Positions 23,607 through 34,598 of a stretch of 64,000 bases of DNA are shown here, piece after piece. Position 1 is the stretch's first letter. Each line of letters opens with the position of its first letter. The stretch is from Phialophora verrucosa (lineage: Eukaryota; Ascomycota; Eurotiomycetes; Chaetothyriales; Herpotrichiellaceae), in contig MSED01000011.1 in NCBI GenBank assembly GCA_002099365.1, positions 732,930 to 796,929 of the forward strand, given 5' to 3'. The translations under genes and the position numbers were made by a program. The notes under the pieces were generated by a model. It ran no database searches, was not told the origin of the DNA, and was given only the letters and a program-made list of their open reading frames with translations.

Positions 23607-23814
23607 TTATTACCTGGTCAGTATCCATGGCCGCTGACCATCTATGTTGCGTTGTTCACCGTTCTGGTGTAGCGTGGAAGCGCATCTTTGCCTCTAGGGT
23701 AAGTTTGCGGGGGAAACCGGAACCCTTGCAGAGGACCCCTGGATGACCTCCACGGGGAGGATGATATGGGTCGCAGAACGACCGGAATGACGAGATCTAG
23801 GCCGGATAAACGTT

Positions 23815-24040
23815 CAAACAAGATGGGGGGTGTTGAAACACGGATTTCGATGTCGGAATCTCGACACGAGGACATTCCATTTCCATCTCCGGACCTGAGC
23901 GTGGTCCTGAGCCTCGCCGCCTCAACCTGAGATGCTCCCACACGTGACTGAGCATGTTGCCAGTCGGCCTAAGCAAGGAATCGATCGCGCCTACAATCTA
24001 GGCCAGGGGGCCCCGTTCCTGGCACCCGCCTATAGTTGCT
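23815..24040 (+). repeat. Dispersed repeat, copy 1
   Basis: Shares GGATTTCGATGTCGGAATCT then CGACACGAG, and further on GGCCAGGG and GGCACCCGCCTATAG, with 27770-27930 in the same order and orientation. It is probably a remnant of a non-autonomous element or solo LTR. Its ends are not defined. Confidence 0.7.
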
Positions 24041-24800
24041 AATTTATCGTCTCGCCCTAGCCTACGGTGCCGATAATTTAGCACCCGGTTTAAGTTGACG
24101 TAATGGTTATAAAAGTTCTCTTTCTCTAAATTAGTTAGTCTAGTCTAAGCTTTACTATCATCCTTACTTCCCCCTATAGTTCCGCGTCGCCACGAGGACA
24201 TCGAGTTAAAGTGCTTTATTACTTAACTATATTAGCGTTCGCACTATTATTTTGACGGGCAAGGTAGATTCACGTGTTAGCCGGAGGAGCATACGGGGCG
24301 ACCCGCTTATAAGACCTTAGCATCGATGAGCTGCGTGAGTCTATGCTTATTAACGTCGAGTCAAACTTCTATAAGAGCCCCTACGCAAAATCAAGGTGTG
24401 ACGAAGCCTAAGTGGTTTTAGTCGCCTACCGCGCAACGCTACCGTACTTCCTGAAACACAACGAACCCCAGAAGTACTTAGACTCTCTGTACTGGCTCAT
24501 AAGGAAATATTTATGGTATACACAGCACCCGCGCTCACCTAGAGACCGTTGTTTTCAATAGCTAATATCGCGTGTCGCGATAGTGCCGAAATAAACGTCC
24601 TTTTCAACGAGATTTACCTAGCTTGTCGGGTTGAGGTCGACTTTGTCGCGGTCAAGACGGGTTTCATAAAAGCGTCCGACTTTTCGAGGGTATGTGAGAA
24701 GATCCTTTCAAGGCCGGAGATCAGGGAGTGTCGTGTCGGCGTCCACCGGCAACGTGATTTGAACGATCTGAAGTACAAGAAGAAGCTCGATATAATTTAG
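24041..24800. pseudogene. Degenerate sequence, possible mobile-element relic
   Basis: Broken frames on +; the longest is 24549-24800 (83 codons, including the stretch RPEIRECRVGVHRQRDLNDL). Upstream bases also translate in pieces interrupted by stops. It directly abuts dispersed-repeat copy 1. I do not recognise a transposase or polymerase domain. It could equally be a decayed host gene. Confidence 0.35.
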
Positions 24801-25579
24801 CGACGGCCTACTCCAAGATTAGGGCGGTGTCCTCTGCTTGTGGCGTAAATCGCCTGTTACTGAAGCATCTGCGGCCTCTTCAAATTCTTCACAGCAAGCG
24901 ACGGCATTGTTCTTCGACAGCGAGTGGAACACCTTCCGTACTCCTGAACACCAAAAGTAGGGCGAGCTGATGCCTAGATGGCATTTGGGGAGAGTATGAA
25001 AGTCCCGCTCTCGGAACCGCGCGGTTTTCAAGGCAGGGCGATATTAGTATGTTTGAGGGGTCCCTAGGCGCGTCTTCGGATGTTGAATCAATCGTTTCGA
25101 TAGGCAGTTTAGGCAACAGCGTAAAGACACCAATTTGCCCGATTGGAGGCGCTGACTACATTAGATTGACGCCTAGCTGCGAGGCAGGTTTAGGGAATCC
25201 AAGGGCGTTAGTTGGCGAGAAATTAGGTAGCAGTCAGCCCCTTGCCCTCGGCTCCGAAACGGTCACGGATTTGCTTGGCCACGCTCACCGTGGGGCTTGA
25301 AACTACGACACACAAAAAACCCCAGAGTTTTCAACTCTGCCTAAAGCAACGCGTCATGTCTCCAATAAGAGCCTCAATAGTTGGGTACTGGCGAGCCTGT
25401 GTTTCACTGCTACCGAGATGAACAGGCGCCGTTGGGGGCAAATCCCGTATCTCAAAATATAGACATTGACAACATTGCGCCCTGTCCATCGAATGTACCT
25501 TCATCATCCTTGACGAACCAGTCGATCTCAACTTTGAAAATCGTCTCACTCAATTCCGCTCTCCCGCAATCCCGCCGAT

Positions 25580-27076
25580 ATGTTGCAGTCCTACCACGAT
25601 GGGTCTTGCGTGCTGTCTCCAATCGACCAGCTGATGCCAAGGATGTATACCACGGTATATCTGGTCTACGAAATCGACCAATATGAAAGCGCCATGGGAA
25701 AGCTAAACGAGGGCTTAGCCAAGGCAACCTCTCGCCTTCCATGGCTCAAAGGCTCTGTTCATACGTCGCCGGACGGCCGCCATCCGCGCAACCAGCTGTC
25801 GTTATCATGGTCGTCTCTGGACCCTCCGCCAGCGGTGGTTGAGACCCCTGCTCCAGAGTCCCTACCAAGTTTCGAGATGCTGAAGCTGGGTAATGCACCG
25901 CTATCGATCTTCGAAGATGGCCTCTGTCCTGTCCCAATGCTCATCGACTACCAGATCCCGGGAGTAAAAGCCCCGGCCCTCGTGATCGGAGTTACTCGCA
26001 TGGAAGGGGGATTGATCCTATGCCTGTGTGCTCACCATGTCGTCATGGACGGGGCAGGGATGGGCTTATTTCTCAACTTCTTGGGCGACTGCATGAGGGG
26101 CGAGGCGAACTCTGATAATGACGACCTGCCGCTCGATCCTCGAGAACTCTACCACAGGGAGGCCTGGTTACGGGATGCCAGCGGCAGTTCTTCCGCCAAA
26201 AGGGAGCCGAAGGCCACGCTTGAGGAGCTTCTGCTTCGACATCCGGAATACAGCCTTCGATCTCTAAGCCCAGCGCCATCGTCTGAGTCGGCCAACAACT
26301 CCGGCCAGCCAGCCAAGTGTGCCGCGAAGATCTTCGCCTTTTCAAGTGCCAAGTTACAGGAGGCCAAGCAGACCATGAGCAGTTCGATCCCGGCCAAATT
26401 TCTAACAGTCAACAACGTCCTGGGTGCTGCCCTGTGGCTCTCCATCACACGTATTCGACTCCGACGCATGCGCCGCGATGGTACCGCAACTGGAGGAGAC
26501 TCTGCTACCTCGAAGCTTGGCTTTGCCATCAATGCGCGCTCGAGGTTAAGGTTCGCCGCGTCGAACAAGTTATACTTGGGCAACCTAACTATGCTCAAGG
26601 TGGCCGAGTTCCCTGCTACTAAGCTAGAGAGCATCGCTGGGAATGCCATGTCCAGCCCTGCTGCAGCCGACCTATCGCTCATGGCGCCGGTGATCAACAC
26701 CATTGGGGCAGCCACATCTGCGGTCACAGCCACCCATATCGGCGAGGTTGTGGCGTTTGCGGATCATCTCGCTGACGTTGGGGACGTCGGGCCCGGGTGG
26801 AACTCGTTCCACGGTTTGGATCTGACATATACAAGCTGGGCAAACCTGGGGATGTACGATTGCGATTTCGGGCCCAGTTTAGGGGGCAAGCCGCGGTTCG
26901 TGAGAATCCCATATATGCCATATCTTGACGGCATGGTGCTTGCCTTGCCGAGACGGGGGCCGGTGGATACCTTGGTTGGAAAGGCCGCAGAGAGAATCGA
27001 GGTCGCCGTTATGCTGAACTATCGAGATATGCTGGCGCTGGAGGAGGACCAGACACTGCGAAGCTGGAGTGCGTAA
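25580..27076 (+). CDS. BAHD-type acyltransferase (trichothecene 3-O-acetyltransferase-like)
   Basis: Single-exon 498-residue protein of the transferase family that moves an acyl group from acyl-CoA to a hydroxyl or amine of a small molecule, usually in secondary metabolism. Seen: the N-terminal LSPIDQLMPR (12-21), a standard opening of fungal members; the catalytic HXXXD as HVVMD at 153-157, followed by GAGM; and DFG at about 429-431 in the position of the DFGWG structural motif. No signal peptide or membrane segment. The first ATG gives the right N-terminal spacing. The gene is bracketed by copies of a dispersed repeat (23.8 and 27.8 kb) and lies 1.4 kb from a Baeyer-Villiger monooxygenase, so a small modifying pair is plausible. 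The substrate is unknown. Confidence 0.88.
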   Translation: MLQSYHDGSCVLSPIDQLMPRMYTTVYLVYEIDQYESAMGKLNEGLAKATSRLPWLKGSVHTSPDGRHPRNQLSLSWSSLDPPPAVVETPAPESLPSFEMLKLGNAPLSIFEDGLCPVPMLIDYQIPGVKAPALVIGVTRMEGGLILCLCAHHVVMDGAGMGLFLNFLGDCMRGEANSDNDDLPLDPRELYHREAWLRDASGSSSAKREPKATLEELLLRHPEYSLRSLSPAPSSESANNSGQPAKCAAKIFAFSSAKLQEAKQTMSSSIPAKFLTVNNVLGAALWLSITRIRLRRMRRDGTATGGDSATSKLGFAINARSRLRFAASNKLYLGNLTMLKVAEFPATKLESIAGNAMSSPAAADLSLMAPVINTIGAATSAVTATHIGEVVAFADHLADVGDVGPGWNSFHGLDLTYTSWANLGMYDCDFGPSLGGKPRFVRIPYMPYLDGMVLALPRRGPVDTLVGKAAERIEVAVMLNYRDMLALEEDQTLRSWSA

Positions 27077-28490
27077 CATGTATTGTCATCTAGGCTACAT
27101 GATGGTACCTTTGATCTGCGTAAGCCTTCTTTGGCAAGGCGTTGAGGTGAAGCGTATACCAAATACCTGCTGATTTTGGCGTCGCTACTCCCACCTTCCC
27201 TTCCACCGGATTTTGCACACAGGACATACGCGCTTTCCACTAGCCTTGTTGATTGTACTGGCCACACGTATTTTTTTTAACATGGGATGATGACCCGGGG
27301 TGGAAGGGGCTGACGTGATTGGCCTCCCCTGCTGCAGCTGTACCAGCAGGCAGTGTGCCGAAGCCTCTGTACTACTGGTCCGTAAGGGTCGGACCAGGTC
27401 ATTTGATGACTGATATGATGGTTCATGGTTCATTAGGTGCGTGCTAACACAGACGGGGTCATAGGAAAGTAATACGTGTTTTACCGAATCCAAGCCATGA
27501 ATGCATTAGATGATTGGATGAAGACCGGCTCGTTCTCGTAGGGTCGAGGAGGCAACGTACCGTGGTGCGTCTCCAGGAAACCCCCCCTCTAGGGCCTCGT
27601 TTAGGGCCCTCGTTCAACCTTGATAGTCTAGAGGGGGGACGACTTTTAGGCCACTACCCTGATGTGGTCATTAGGGTGAGCTAGCCCGGTCTAGCCTAAG
27701 CCGACGTTGAGCCGGACACGAGCCAGCCTGAGCAAAAGCGGCGCGAGGTCGCGTGGGCTGGCGTCGAGATTCCGGTCGTGAAACAGGGATTTCGACGTCG
27801 GAATCTCGACATGAGTGCTTTCAAGTTCCATCTTTGCGCCTGAGCCGGTGCTGCTTCAGCCTGAGCAACACTCAAAGCGCGCCTCTATCTGGGCCAGGGC
27901 CTTTGTTTCCGGCACCCGCCTATAGGATAGTTGCCATTTTGCTCTTCCAATGGTTCGGCCACGACTACCTAAAAATCGGCACTTCTTGAGTTCGGTCAAC
28001 GAAGGGCGCTATGTAAGAGGCGCCACTGGACAAACAAGGGACGATAAAGGTCACGACACTCTATACGCTCTGTATATGGCCGTGACATTTGCAACACAAT
28101 TGTTGTAAAGACACATCGGATGGGTTTCCTGAATCTGAGGCTCATAAGCCACAGCCTGAGAGATGGCGCAGGGGGTCTGTGGGGACGATGCCAAGGCGTC
28201 ACAGGCCGTCTGGGTGTCCGGACCTAAAATTCGAGCATATCTTCAACCATCACGACGACAGTCGCCATTTGAAACAATCTGCTCTCTAAATTATCCTACA
28301 GGCACTCCATCCTCTCCGCCATCTTGCCATCCCTATCTAATTCCGGTGGCTTCCGTTCCGTATTGGGCATCGGATAGGATTCCGTGTACGGGGTAGAGGC
28401 CAGTTGTTTCCGACTTCGGGTGCTGTTACTGTTCTCTTCTCTTCATCTTCTTCGGTATGCTATCAGGCAAGGCACCAACAACTTCGACAT
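27077..28490. other. Intergenic with dispersed repeat
   Basis: Lies between the convergent acyltransferase (+) and monooxygenase (-) genes. It contains dispersed-repeat copy 2 (about 27670-27930). The remainder has only short frames. Confidence 0.5.
27670..27935 (+). repeat. Dispersed repeat, copy 2 (most complete)
   Basis: The left part (GGTGAGCT, GTTGAGCCGGACACGAGCCA, GGCGCGAG) matches 35088-35215. The right part (GGATTTCGACGTCGGAATCT, GGGCCAGGGCC, CCGGCACCCGCCTATAG) matches 23815-24040. It therefore links the other two partial copies into one family of at least 260 bp. No coding capacity. Confidence 0.72.
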
Positions 28491-30757
28491 TCAGAGTCTC
28501 TTCATGTAATACGCCAAATCGCCCATCCCATCTTTGTCCCACTTGCTCTGCCCGTTGCCCAACCACCGGAACCGATTCTTGCTCCGCCAGACAACGTCGA
28601 AATGCTCGCCGCCCAGACTCTCCAGACAGTCCTTGAAGTGCAAAATGGTCCCGGCGTACGTGCCGGTGACGGTACCACTTTCCTTGCCGTTCTTGTACCA
28701 GGACCGGCAGTTGTCTGCCCACACCATGGACTTGAGAAACTCCTGGGAATAGGTGTTGAAGTCGGCGACCGCTTCAGCCTTTGGAGTAATGGACCTAAAT
28801 GGTAAGTCGTCGAGATTAGCTAGTTGTCTGTCCGTCCGTTTCCTTTCACCCTCGGTCGCCTGCGCAATCACCTGCACCTGCAGATGCTAGTCCGTGGCCA
28901 ATAAGGGGAAAGCATTCAAAAAAAAACAGAGTGTGGTCCCTATCGACAAAACAAGTGCGAAGACTTACTTGATATCTTGAGTGGCAATCTTCTCCGCCCA
29001 GCGGAGGATATAGTCGCAGGTCCAAGAAATCTCGGTCAGGACGGAGCCATGTGAGATTGGACAGTTGGGTCCATTGAACATGTAGTAGTTGGGCATGGTG
29101 TCGACCTGGACGGCGAAAAAGGCCTGGGGGTCGGTCTTCCATCTCTCGTCCAATGTCGCCCCGTTGAGCCCGACGAGTTTCCACGACGGGATGAAACTTG
29201 TGTCAAAGCCCGTGGCGCAGACGATCATGTCGAATTCTTCTTCCCCTCCTTCTGCCGTCTCGATCCCCTTGGCCGTGATTCGAGTGATGGGAGACCAGTT
29301 GATGCTCGCATTTGGTTGTTGGAGAGCTTCGAGATATCCATCACCGGGCTAATCGAGATTTCCAGCTTGTTAGTGGGCTTCAATCTTTTCAGCGGAACAT
29401 TCTGGCAGAACATACTGTCAGGCGACGGCAGCCAGGATGGAAGCTGGGGATCAATTTGTCCGCCATATCAGGGTGATCCTTGAGGATGGCGCCCATCTGA
29501 GCTTTACACGCAGCCTCGAGACCTTGCTGGAATGGATGACCCGTCTTCATTCCAAAGAAGAACCCATTCACCCTGATGGTCGAGAATTTCCCGAAAGGTT
29601 AGCAATTGAAGTCTTCTGCAAACCCCAGAAAATATCCGAGAAAAACTTACGACGCTTCCAACTCCTTTCGCAGGGTAAAATGAGATTCGGGGTTTTCTCT
29701 GAATGCTTTTCGTTGCTCTTCGGTATACGAAAAGTTCTTGCCGTCGATGGTCTTGTCGGCGCAGAAATTGATCGAGATCCAGCTCGGATTTCGGATGTAG
29801 GTGACGAGTTTCGACACTTTTGGTTGCATGGCCGGCACGATTTGGATCCCCGAGGACCCGTTCCCAATCACGGCCACTTTCTTGCCCTCCCATGAGTAGT
29901 CCTTGTCCCTGCAGTGAGACACTTCTCAGCCTCGACCCTTTTCTAGTTAGACTTTGTGAACACGTACCAATTGGCGCTGTGGACGAGTTTCCCTTTAAAG
30001 TCATGGAGACCAGGAATCGCAGGCCACTTCCATTTGCTTGATTCTCTGTTAGACATGGCTGAATGCTATGCAGAGTCTTTTCAACTTACTTCAGAAACCC
30101 GGAGCCATTGACCAGGATATCGGCGGTGTCCTCGCGGACGACTCCATTCGCGTCAAATTTGATCTTCCACCGTCCCGCCTCATCATCCCAAATCGTCTCC
30201 AAGATTTTGGACTTGAGCGAGACGTATTTGTCCAGATTGTACTTGGCCACGGTAGCCTTGATGTAGGCGTGAATCTCGGGCTGGGCAGGGTAGAACTGCG
30301 ACCAGTCCGGGTTCGGCTCAAACAAGAAGGTATAGGCATCTAGGACGAACGATCCCCCAAAGGTTAGTGTGCGTGCTTTCTTTCATGGGCCAATGCCGTC
30401 TTCACAAGGTGAGAGCCTCACGAGCTGGGATATCACTAGCAATTCCGTGGTCAGGTTCTGATGTGCTCTGGCTGGCAAGGATCTAGAGGAGAGACACTCT
30501 TACCACGCGGCACCGGGATACGTGTTCTCGTACCAGGTCCCCCCGACGTCGGCGTTCTTCTCGTAGATCTGAAGGTCAATGACATCCTCCAGCTTCAACT
30601 CATGCTGGATCTTGTGTGCCAGAGTGAGGCCCGAGAACCCAGCACCGATACAGACGATCCTCAGTTTCCTCCTGGTCAGGACCGGAGTATCCAACAGAGG
30701 GACCCAGTTTGGCCGTTGGCTGACATCGTTGGGTGCTTTTTCCTGGATAGATCCCAT
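28491..30757 (-). CDS. Type I Baeyer-Villiger / flavin monooxygenase, 8 exons
   Basis: Flavin- and NADPH-dependent oxygenase expected to insert oxygen next to a ketone or oxidise a heteroatom. Exons on -: 30757-30504, 30435-30422, 30339-30090, 30036-29968, 29908-29651, 29572-29416, 29348-28969, 28794-28491. All junctions are GT-AG and phases close to give 561 residues. Exon 2 is only 14 nt and restores AACDIPAHAY across the junctions. Seen: FAD-binding GAGFSG (38-43); the Baeyer-Villiger fingerprint FxGxxxHxxxW as F186...H192...W196; the NADPH-binding GNGSSG (211-216); and CATGFD in exon 7. The start MGSIQEKAP is chosen because homologues begin there; the frame is open further upstream to 31063. 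The C-terminus was not checked beyond the first stop. It converges on the BAHD acyltransferase gene. Confidence 0.9.
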
Positions 30758-33008
30758 TTCCTTTTTGGTAAGATGATGCCCTGTGTCACTTTGTGTGTCG
30801 ACGAGGAATGTCTTCACGGGGAGGCATCCGGGCCCTTCGTCCCTTGATAAATAATAAAAGAATTGGGCGCCACGAGAGCGGTGTGAAGTAGACTCCCATC
30901 GAGTCTCTCTTCCTGTGGAGACCTTCTCGTGGACCAGTTTCTTATTAACGGATGATGGTGGAGCACACTTGGTCGGGGCACTAAGCAGTTCTATGCAGTC
31001 GGTAGACAGTAGTATCATGGGTGAAACGAAACTGGCAGCTGGGCCCAAAGGTAAAATGGCCATTGTGGTTCCAGCAAGAAAGTATCATTTGGAGCTAGCT
31101 ATTAGGTTGTCACGATATTCGTCGCATAAGATGCCCGATTGACAGCACTCCACCATGCTGGGATAATAGAGCAAGGCCTTCTTTTCCACAGACCTCGGCC
31201 AAGATCAGTGGTAGCACCAGGTAGGCTATTGTAGCAAGTCACTCCACTGTGGCTTCTTGCGGTGTTGTCGTCAAGCCTATCGAGGGCTTATACCACCTAA
31301 TGAATAGTGTCGTGATCCAGAGGAGGTACTCTATCCTGTCCCTAAGCTCCTAATCAAATGGGCACAACTACTCCCTCCTCAGTACCCGTCTCCTCCCCAG
31401 TGATAGCCCTTTCCCCCCACTTTGTCCCTCGTACACGCCATCCTTTTCGTGGGCGACATCCGAATCGCCTCGGATTAGCGGGCCATCTTCAAGTCGTCGG
31501 AGCCACGAAACAAGAGAAGCGACTGACTCGTGTCTCGATTTGTCTCCAGTTGCCGACGATCATGAACAAAGGTAGAGTAGTCTTGGGTAGTCCGGGGCCG
31601 CACTTACCCTTACTCGGAGATCTGGACCGGCCCGCCGAACACAATTCCGTAACTACTCTCCGCTAAAGTTACTCCACAAAGGGCTCCAGAAAACCGTTAG
31701 AAACGAGGATTCTTCCAAGATACTTGGATACCAAATACTCGTAGCGTTTGCTCAGCCATGGCTCGGTTGCAGCCCTGAAACACCTGAAAATCGGGGCTCA
31801 CCCAAGATCGACGATACTTCGTCCGTATTGGGATGTCCATCTGGAGACGTGCACCCCCTTCTTGATCCTTGCATATGTAAGTTTGCTCCGGCCACTTGTG
31901 CCCAGGGACTCGGAACCGGGGATCTAATACTGTTCCTGTTCTGCCTGTCCTTCAAGCTTACCTCTACAGTTCCGATCTGTACAATGTTAGGTAGCCATGC
32001 GTTTCCATTGACCCGACCGTACTCGGTACCTTGGAACCCTCGCTTTGCCCAACTTGCCAACTGTCAACCTCCCGACCTGCATTGACGTTTCTCCACCCAG
32101 TGGTCAATACTAAGGTACTCCGTGCAAAGCATGTCGAAGAGTCTAGGTCGAAAAGATCTAGTTCGAGAACCATTGCAGATTGCTTGCCAGGTGCTAAGCA
32201 AGTCGAAAAGGCGTCTTGGCTGATCGTCGCAACTAGGTCAACGGCTGGGACGGATATGGGTCCCGGGCACATTACTTCGCACGACGAACCCTAGAAGGCA
32301 TTGAAATCTCTGGTGCTGAGTGTTCCTTGGTACCGAGTACAAATTGGGCTTTTGAAAATACCGAGATTACAGTAACAGTGCTGAGGACTTTGACCACTCT
32401 TTCGAGACCAAGGCTCCCTGAATGAAATCCTCAGGCCTAATACTACTTACTGCCCACTTCGTACTCGGCCCCGTCGCCTTGTGTCTTGTCACCAACTCAT
32501 TCCCAGTCAAAGAAGCGGAGAACGATCTATACCCGGAATGACCCCCGTTTGATTCAGACTGTCGTTTTGGTTATGCAGATCATCCGGTACGCCTTGAACA
32601 GCTACTGCCAGAGCCCAGGGACTAGGGACCAGGGACCAGGAACCGGGATTGCGCAAGCTCCAGCTCCAATTCTCTTCTTGTACGAGTACAGAGTATGCCC
32701 TTGTGGATTCCCATTTGGGTCACAGTACTCCTCAGTGTATACCATGTACTCGGTACAGGGCTAGTCTGAAGTGATATGAGACCCAAATGGTCTGGATCTG
32801 GGATCTGGGGGTATCCCAAGGAGAGGCAAGTCAAGTAAAGACCCTTTCTTGATGCTACCTTCGCCTTGAGTAACTCGTTGAGCATATCTTCTTCCTTCAA
32901 TATTACACTTCTTATATCGTCGACTCGCAAGCTCGAGTGGCTTTCTTTACTTGTCCCTTCCCTTCATCTTCGGGTGTCACCCTTTTTTCAGCACGACCAA
33001 ATCATCCA
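30758..33008. other. Divergent intergenic region, 2.2 kb
   Basis: Lies between the divergent monooxygenase and rhodopsin-domain genes and holds both promoters. No gene seen. It contains several TACTCG/CGAGTA-type motifs (31736, 32018, 32328, 32460, 32681, 32744). Confidence 0.5.
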
Positions 33009-34598
33009 ATGTCTGCAAGCGGAGCATTTGGACCTGCACCTCCGGGCATTGACCTGTCCGAAACCAAGAATGACGCCGTTATCAGAGCAGTTGTCAGCCT
33101 GATGGTCATCGGGACCCTCGCCGTCATGCTCCGTTTTGTGTCGCAGATGATGCGGGAGAAAGGAAAATTCTCCTGGGATGACTATTTGATCCTCCCAGCA
33201 TTGGTGAGTTTTCCCGATATTGAGGAACAAGGATAAAACAACATGGACTAATTCTCGACCAAAAAACAGCTTCTGGCACATGGTACTGCAGTCTGCTCGC
33301 TCGTCAGTGAGTTTGAAATCCTTTCCCCCCAGCACCACGATACTGGAGAAATTGACAAAAATGACCAGGTCTTCCATACGGTGGTGGCAAGCATCTTTGG
33401 GCCGTGTCGGGAGAAGACTTTACGACCATTTGGCAGGTATTTATCCATCCATTTTTCCAACAATCTATGTTGCCCCTGTCGTCTCTAATGCTTTGGGCGA
33501 ACTCGAACTCTCCCGGTTTTGACCAGTCTTTAATTCTGCCGAACAGATTCTATTCTCCTACGTGATGATCTACGCAGGCGCCGTCAGCTTCACCAAAGCA
33601 TCCATCGTCATGTACTACTGGCGTCTCTTTCACCAGAGGTGGTCCACCTATCTCGGTCTCTTCTTGGTCTGGAGCTATTTCGTCGTCATCGTCGTCACCA
33701 TCAATACCGGTTGTCAGCCATTGGAGTATTTCTGGGTGAGTCGCTCCTGTTCCACATGCTCTCTCGGCAGAGTGACAGAAAAGAAACCCGACACGGAGGG
33801 GGAATTGTACACACGCTGACCCCCGTTTCAAAAATCACTAGACTCAGTATACCACCCCCGGGGCTAAGGGTCACTGTATTGACGTGCCGTTATTCTTCTT
33901 CGCCAACGGCATCTGGGCCATGCTTGTCGATGTTTGCATCTTGATCATCCCGATTCGACCTCGTGAGTATCCTCCCACTCCTGTCCAATGCTGGCCGTGT
34001 TTCACATGCTCAAAATCTTTGCTACAGTTCTGGGATTGCGCATGTCCACAAGGAAGAAGGTCATGGTTGGCGGAGTCCTTGGACTCGGAGGCTTGTAAGG
34101 ATGTCCACCATTACCCCGTTTTCTTCTGGAGAGAATCTAACGATAAAACACAGTGTCTGCATAGCCTCAATCGTGCGCATCATCTCGATCCATCAGCTCA
34201 TCCACAACGACGACCTGACCTGGTCCATGGCCAGCGTCTTCATCTGGTCGTGCTGCGAACCCTTCATCGGCATCCTCTGCGCCTGCATGCCCTGCTACGC
34301 GCCGCTGCTCCGGCGCTTTTGGAAATCGGCCGGCTCGCAGTCCCGATCAGTGCCCACGAGCGGCTTTTCCAGCGGGAACAGAGATGGGTCCACGATGGGA
34401 AAGTCTGGCCAGGGTATCCCGATCAAAGTCAAACGGGACTGGGACCGCATCGTCAACCCTACCCCCGGGGACGATGAGGTTCAGTTGACCACCTACACGG
34501 CCGGACCGGGAAGTACCCGCACCAAGGGCAGTGATGAGTCCGGGTCAAAGGGTATCAGCGTCAAGACGGACATTCACTGGGAGTCTCACGCCGTGTAA
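33009..34598 (+). CDS. Fungal rhodopsin-domain integral membrane protein (Pth11-like)
   Basis: Exons: 33009-33203, 33270-33306, 33369-33436, 33547-33735, 33848-33962, 34028-34094, 34154-34598. GT-AG introns with closing phases give 371 residues. It belongs to the large Pezizomycotina family of seven-helix proteins with a rhodopsin-like domain, some of which are Pth11-type receptors. Landmarks: a first helix at about 25-45, then FSWDDYLIL (55-62), the family's loop signature; YGGGKHLW followed by TTIWQ across exons 3-4; a helix pair in exon 4; the conserved Cys in GHCIDVP in exon 5; and IASIVRII in exon 7. The cytosolic tail of about 100 residues is Ser/Gly/Thr-rich. There is no CFEM domain in front. 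The ligand is unknown. Confidence 0.88.

Larger units (their letters stand above)
23607..25579. other. Intergenic with repeat relics
   Basis: Contains dispersed-repeat copy 1 (about 23815-24040, listed separately) and a degenerate stretch (about 24040-24800) with broken frames. At 24106-24160 a TTATAAAAG followed by a pyrimidine-rich run resembles an LTR promoter block. The region 24800-25579 shows no gene and is the probable promoter area of the acyltransferase gene. Confidence 0.5.
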
